A DNA stretch of 64,000 nt. Origin: Tomocerus qinae (lineage: Eukaryota; Arthropoda; Collembola; Entomobryomorpha; Tomoceridae). The stretch spans positions 95,108,001 through 95,172,000 of the forward strand of contig CM034546.1 of NCBI GenBank assembly GCA_020055645.1, given 5' to 3'. Below the pieces are notes generated by a model that saw nothing but the letters and a program-made list of their open reading frames with translations, was not told the origin of the DNA and made no database searches. Shown here piece after piece: positions 58,940 to 64,000 of this stretch; position 1 is the stretch's first letter, and the number at the start of each line of letters is the position of its first letter. The position numbers and the translations under genes are program-made.

Positions 58940-61363
58940 TTAAATATCCTTTTTGAATAATTTCATATAAGCCACAGATTGATCTCTAATTGTGGACATA
59001 ATTTCCTTCTGTAGTATTTCAAAGGGACTGGATATAAAATTGGCAAATTGAACGGCAGAGGTCCATTCAATTAAACTCCGGAAATGTATAACGCAGGCAA
59101 TATTTCTGCACGGATATTTTCCTTTCTGAGTGATCGTCCATGCCCTTTCTAATTCCAGGAGATTACGAAAATCTCCAGCTCCGATTCCCACAAATATGAG
59201 AGAGATAGGAAGTGTGGACAAGTACGCCATCGTCTGGAAGAGACAAATAATTCACGCCGTGGCCGTGACTAGCAAACACTCTATAATTTCGACTTTGCCA
59301 ATTGTGCAAAAGACAAAAACATACTAAGCAAAAATACCTGCATAACTTCTTGTACATCGTAAATTTCTCCGTCGGTGAATATGAATACGGTGCTGTACTC
59401 AAATTTGTCTGTGCGGATGGATAATAGTGTAGCAATTTCTTTTAGAACCGGATCCACAAACGTTTTCTTGCTGGAGGACATTGGTTTACAATTAACAGGA
59501 AGGCAAGATGAACCGGCTGCTAACACTAGTTCACTAATGCTTACGCCCATATCCACCATTCTTGATTGACACAAAGCCTCTCTGTGGGATTAATTAAAAT
59601 TAATTTTCTATAGGTTTATTTTGGAATAAAATTGAAAATTGTGCACAATGAATCACCTGTAATGTGACAACAGCGAGTCGACATGACCAGCCTGAGGGAA
59701 ACTTGCCACATGTTGATCCATACCAGAATTTCCAAAACTATAAAAAAGAGAGTCCCCATCATCCGTGTTCAGCATGGCTTCAGCCACAATTTGTAAGGCT
59801 CCTTCGTATGTTGTTTGATCTCCGACATTATCATGGAGAACTCTTTTGTGAAGTTGGACTCGGGAATTAGATGCTATTTAAATGTATTCAAAAGAAATTC
59901 ATTTAAAATGTATCACAGTTAATTCTGAGAATAAATGCAAGTAATCTGTTTGTTTAAAAACACCCACGGGAATAATCAACGGCATAAATCCTTCGGAGAT
60001 TTAATCCTTTGCCTATGTAGTATTCAAATGTACGTAAGTGTATTTCTTGTGCAACTCTGATCACCAATTGGTAGTTTTTATTAATCTATAAAACCAGAAA
60101 AAAAGAAAAGCCATATTGGTCACTTGAAATTCTTTCTAAATGTGGGTATGCGAATTAGAAAAAATGGAAGAACGTACACTGCCATCACATTTGTTCACTG
60201 GAATAACAATTCTCTTGTTCTCCACAATATCCTTTAAAGTAGTCAAAGCAAAGCTCGAAGGTTTCTTGATAGCTTCCAAATCATTTTTATTTTTATGAAC
60301 CTCTACCTTGAGTACACGCTCATAGTCACCATTACATAACCGTGAAGTCATAAGAAAAATTGGTTGCAAGTAATACGTTTGTGGATCTGTTTTAGACTCT
60401 TTAATAGATTTCGCAAGATCGCTTCTTGTCACAAGAGTGTACGGATAAGCCAACTCAAACAAATGTTGATCGTTCAACTTGTGCAGTTCCAAGTAGCACT
60501 TGGAAATATTTAACATCATGCTTGTCTTTAAAAAACCAAATTGTAGGATAATCTGCAATCATCAGAGTTTTTCTTAAATTATTCTTGAAATTGTCTATGT
60601 GGACATTATTTTTGATATATTGTAGTATGAAGTATGAAACTACCCCTCTATTGAGAGGTTGCATGATTTCACCCCGGAGAAATAAACGACCAGGAACAAC
60701 TTTAGCACAGGCAGCATCTGGATATTCGTCACTTGGTTCTAAGAAGTCTAAATGCAACGGGAGATCTACACCCTTGGCACCAGCAGCAATTATTTCCTGC
60801 AGCGAAACACGTATGGAATTCCAGTAACTCACTTCAAAGGTTAGGAAAATGGCAGCACAGTCGTTTTTTGCAAACTCCAAGTAAGTCTACAAACATCAAA
60901 TTTTATTACAGCGTAATCATTAAAGCTTACTGTTTTCCAGGGACTCATGATATTGGAGTGCATTAGATGCTGAACATAAAGAAAACAAAGAAAATCGATT
61001 GACTTTCAGATACTTTAGTTGCAAACTTAGGGTTCTTGTTTCCATACAATACTTCTGTTCTGCTGAGTTCGATTTTCTTGAGAGCACCAGGTGGTTCCCA
61101 GTATACCACAACAAAACGATCTTTTTCCGTCAAGCTCGGAATGAGCTTGTGATCGGCGTCTAAAAAATAATTATAGTCCACATCCCTGAACAAAACAAAA
61201 GAAATTCAGATTGGCCTACTGCAATATTATGAATAGAAATGAAGGAATAAATTGAATGATATCGTTGAATAAAAAGATAAGAGTATTACCTCAGAGCAAC
61301 GAAGATTTCCACTGTAGTATCGTAGAAAAGTGTTTTATGCAAAACTCCTTTGCAGTCAGTCAT
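58940..61363 (-). CDS. Copine (C2A-C2B-vWA), complete
   Basis: Copines are cytosolic phospholipid-binding proteins that move to membranes with calcium and bind partners through a vWA domain. Eight exons in consistent phase: 61290-61363, 61014-61185, 60644-60886, 60178-60552, 59968-60085, 59657-59873, 59338-59581, 58940-59233; about 578 aa against a usual 530-560. C2A: KDRFVVVYWEPPG, SRTEVLYGNKNPKF. C2B: CYLELHKLNDQHLFELAY, RVLKVEVHKNKND. Copine domain: INKNYQLVIRVAQE, VDYSPSNS (a DxSxS MIDAS site), HYREALCQSRMVDMG, STVFIFTDGEIYDVQEV, LPISLIFVGIGAGDF; tail SVAYMKLF. The calcium-site SDP of C2B reads SKC here. A 36-base stretch in exon 3 (GTGAGT...CTGCAG) could be an intron or 12 extra residues. 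The 3' UTR runs into HINE copy 9. Confidence 0.88.
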
Positions 61364-62483
61364 GATTCTCTATTGTTTTTCTATGACCACTACACTTTAT
61401 CAAAAAGCCAATATCAAGTTTCGTAGTTTAAGAGTATTTGAGGAGTGTTTTCTTTTTGAAAATAAAAATTTTACGCTATTTGTACATTGTAGAATACTCT
61501 TTGCTCGGCTCTTGTTTTTCTGCTCAACTGTTCCATAAACAGATCTTGTTTTCCTGGAAGAACTGCGCCGAGGCCGTGGATGGTTCACGGTTCTCAACAG
61601 TATCCGATCATCGCATCTATACGACAAGGAAATATTATGCGGACGAAATGCCTATACTAAGACTGCTACACCCTCCTAACACAATGTCAGCTTTACTCGG
61701 GTAGTCAACTTTGCCTGCGATAACAGTGAAAGTGGAACTTATCGATTTTCCAGATTTATGCGTATCTCATTTCGGCTGCTTTCACTACACTACTCAAGAG
61801 ATGTGAGACAGCAACGTCAATATGCGCTTTACCACTTACTTTTCCTTTTTGCTAGAATTACCCCCAAAAAATTATGATAATAAATCTTCTGGGATGCACA
61901 AGGCTTAATTTGTGGCATGGAAAATTGTACATTACCAACGTTATGCCATTTTCTTACCGAGTCGAGATCATGAAAATAAATCTCGATCAGATAAGCCAAG
62001 CCGCCTCCAAAATGACATTTTGTGAGCAACCATTCGTAAATAAGCCTCTACTACTAAGTACTAGAATAATAATAATAATATAATATTTTTATATCATACT
62101 CCTTCCAGTCCTTCCTGTGTATGGGATAGGTAGACACATTTTTTATCATAATATAAGCATTCAACTCTGAAATCACAAATACTTTATTGCCTACTACAAT
62201 GTATATAGCGGCCTGCATGTTTCTTAATCAGGTATTGAATCTCTTTGTTCATTTTATCTCCTTTCGTATCAACATAAACTTGAGATAGTAAACGTCAGAC
62301 TGACGTATAAAGATACTTATTTCTCAGTCATCTGTTTATTCAAGGGGACGAGCTTTTTTATTTCATGCATAGTATGTTGAAGAATATCCTGAAAAATTGA
62401 AAATAATTTTAACTTTCCCGGTTAAGTTTTCTATAATAGTAGATTTAAGCAGTGGTTTTCCAGTGAAAATAAACAGAAATCTA
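61364..62483. other. Divergent promoter region between copine and the next gene
   Basis: 1.1 kb between two divergently transcribed genes; both promoters must lie here. Open frames on both strands at 61.4-61.7 kb overlap each other and have no motif. An (ATA)n run lies at about 62,066-62,083. Confidence 0.5.
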
Positions 62484-64000
62484 ATGGCGAATTCGGAAAA
62501 TTATTGCAGTTATTTGGGGATTTTTCCAAGTCAATGGGACACTACTGCCACATTAAACAGTCCCACTCCCACTGGTCCTTCTCAGTACTTATACAGTTAT
62601 CGTCCATGGACATCTCAACTTCCAGTTCAACAACAAGTACCAGAATTTTACACAAATTCAATTACCAATCAACGAAGGTTGGAAAATTTGCGTTCGAGCA
62701 CGGGCCCAAATTCATCAGAACACTATAATGTATTTCTGCCTTCTTCGCAAGTTCCTCCGCAACATATTACTTTGTATTCTCAGCAGAAACGGCAAAATCG
62801 TGTTACGAATCCTATTCTACGTGCAAAGCTTTTTATACAGCAACAACACTATGAAGCTTATCAATATATCCGCGGACTTTATCCATGGATTCATCCGAAT
62901 GATCAAATACTGCTTACTCAGAACTTTGTCAGAGAATATCCTCAGAAAGCTTCATTAGATGGTGAGTTCTCATTCTACCCATTTCTAATTATGCTAAAAT
63001 ACTGACATTGAAACTGAATACATAGTGACATAGTTATATAACACTAAGAAAATATATATGGTACTAGGCTCCCAGTATTTGTCTAAATTTAGAAAGGTAA
63101 GCATCCAGCAGATATTAGCTGAATTTAAAAATTATTACAAAAATTCCACCACCTGCCACAAAACACTTTTCACCGTAGTTGAAATTGATGATAATTAAGG
63201 TGACCCATTTTGAAACGACTCATTCCGGTGGTTTAGAGGAATTGGGCATGCTCATTTTGCAATTTTGCTTTTAAGGAACTAGCATATATAACGTGTGCAA
63301 AGAGAAGGTACCCAAAAGTGTTACAGTCAGAACTTGCGTTACACATGAGGGAGGGGGTTTTACGTTACGTAATATATGCAGGTTCCATAGGCTCTCCTAC
63401 CAGACATAGATAGATATATAGATAGATAGGTAGGTAAATTTATGCTTTATCTCAGTCTGTGATTATATATTAGAATTCTTTATTGATCATCTTAATCTTT
63501 GCCTATGTCAACTTAATTGCTTTTATCTCTCTACAAACAATGCTGCAAATGATGTCGCTGATGATAGTGTTTGAACAATAATTAATTGAATATTGCAGCG
63601 GCTATTCAAAAACGTGCAAGATACAATGCAAGGCGAAAGCAGATTGACAGTTCCATTGTCTACCAAAAACGCCAACTGTTACGACACAAAGCGAATGCTA
63701 TTCATCGCAAGAATTTGAAACGACTACAAAGAGAACCCCTCAAAAGACTCAGATACAATCTGTGGCATGATGTCAAAGAAGAACGGGATGAATTAAAACG
63801 TGGACGGAAAATTATCCGAAATAGACGTAGAGCAAATATCAGCTCCCCAGAGGAATGCAGTTTATGGAATTGTCCAAAAAAGCTGCGAAGAAAAGGCCGT
63901 TTAAATCGACGCTATCCTAAATCTCCAGAATCCATCTCTTCTTTGGACAGAGGATCACGTAGCCGAAGTCGTACTCCAATAATGCGCTTACGTGATACTC
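62484..64000 (+). CDS. Unrecognised arginine-rich protein, 5' part; runs off right edge
   Basis: Exon 1 62484-62961 (start MANSENYCSYLG), a 637-bp intron (GAT G|GTGAGT ... TATTGCAG), exon 2 63599 to beyond 64000; 293 codons in the window. The N-terminal half is rich in P, Q, S, Y and T (SPTPTGPSQYLYSY, SQVPPQH) with a more ordered segment, AKLFIQQQHYEAYQYIRGLY. The second exon is extremely basic (KRARYNARRKQ, RKIIRNRRRAN, KKLRRKGRLNRRY) and reaches an RS-like GSRSRSRTP, suggesting a nuclear or nucleic-acid-binding protein. No signal peptide or membrane segment. Family not recognised. Confidence 0.72.
62962..63598 (+). other. Intron of the arginine-rich gene
   Basis: 637 bases, GTGAGT donor and TATTGCAG acceptor. 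It has a short GATA-type run (ATAGATAGATATATAGATAG, near 63,408-63,430). Nothing else seen. Confidence 0.65.

Noticed and set aside
60500-60560. Apparent frameshift in the copine between two overlapping frames
   Set aside because: An intron with GTAGTT donor (after 60,644) and GATTGCAG acceptor (before 60,552) joins the frames in phase 0 and restores the C2B alignment.

Overview
The window is AT-rich nuclear DNA from an invertebrate animal, most likely an arthropod. It has spliced genes with canonical GT-AG introns, a myosin VIIa whose protein reads like arthropod crinkled/Myo7a, AATAAA signals, and dense non-autonomous transposons. The exact lineage cannot be fixed from sequence alone: a copine gene and Helentron-like elements with mollusc-like ends argue against a fly-like insect.

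Layout: (1) 1-14.7 kb, minus strand: myosin VIIa, entering from the left edge. About 1,675 codons are present, from the motor through the first MyTH4-FERM and the SH3 to the start of the second MyTH4. Two mutually exclusive first exons (14,684-14,701 and 8,931-9,011) both splice in frame to the same second exon, giving two motor N-termini. (2) 14.7-32.5 kb: a gene desert holding one 1.15-kb terminal-inverted-repeat element and little else that I can support. (3) 32.6-33.8 kb, minus: signal peptidase complex subunit 2, complete in four exons. (4) 35.9-36.8 kb, plus: an unrecognised two-exon gene. (5) 37.6-49.2 kb: three members of a small secreted, proline-rich, cysteine-pair pro-peptide family (one plus, two minus), scattered among transposon debris, with a decayed transposon-type gene at 43.7-45.3 kb. 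(6) 39.4-58.9 kb: transposon country. Helentron-like non-autonomous elements (HINEs) have fixed ends, 40-bp tandem-repeat cores and a 3' hairpin. An 8.5-kb canonical Helitron (49,416-57,948) has been filled by successive insertions up to four levels deep. (7) 58.9-61.4 kb, minus: a copine (two C2 domains plus a vWA/copine domain, 8 exons, about 578 aa), with a HINE ending 13 bp past its stop codon. (8) 62.5-64.0 kb, plus: the 5' part of an unrecognised gene encoding an arginine-rich protein.

Myosin VIIa, SPCS2 and the copine are housekeeping or structural genes with no evident functional link. The new material is the secreted-peptide family and the transposon architecture around it: a repeat-rich island (39-59 kb) carries fast-evolving secreted genes, whereas the 18-kb desert next to Myo7a is almost free of recognisable mobile DNA.
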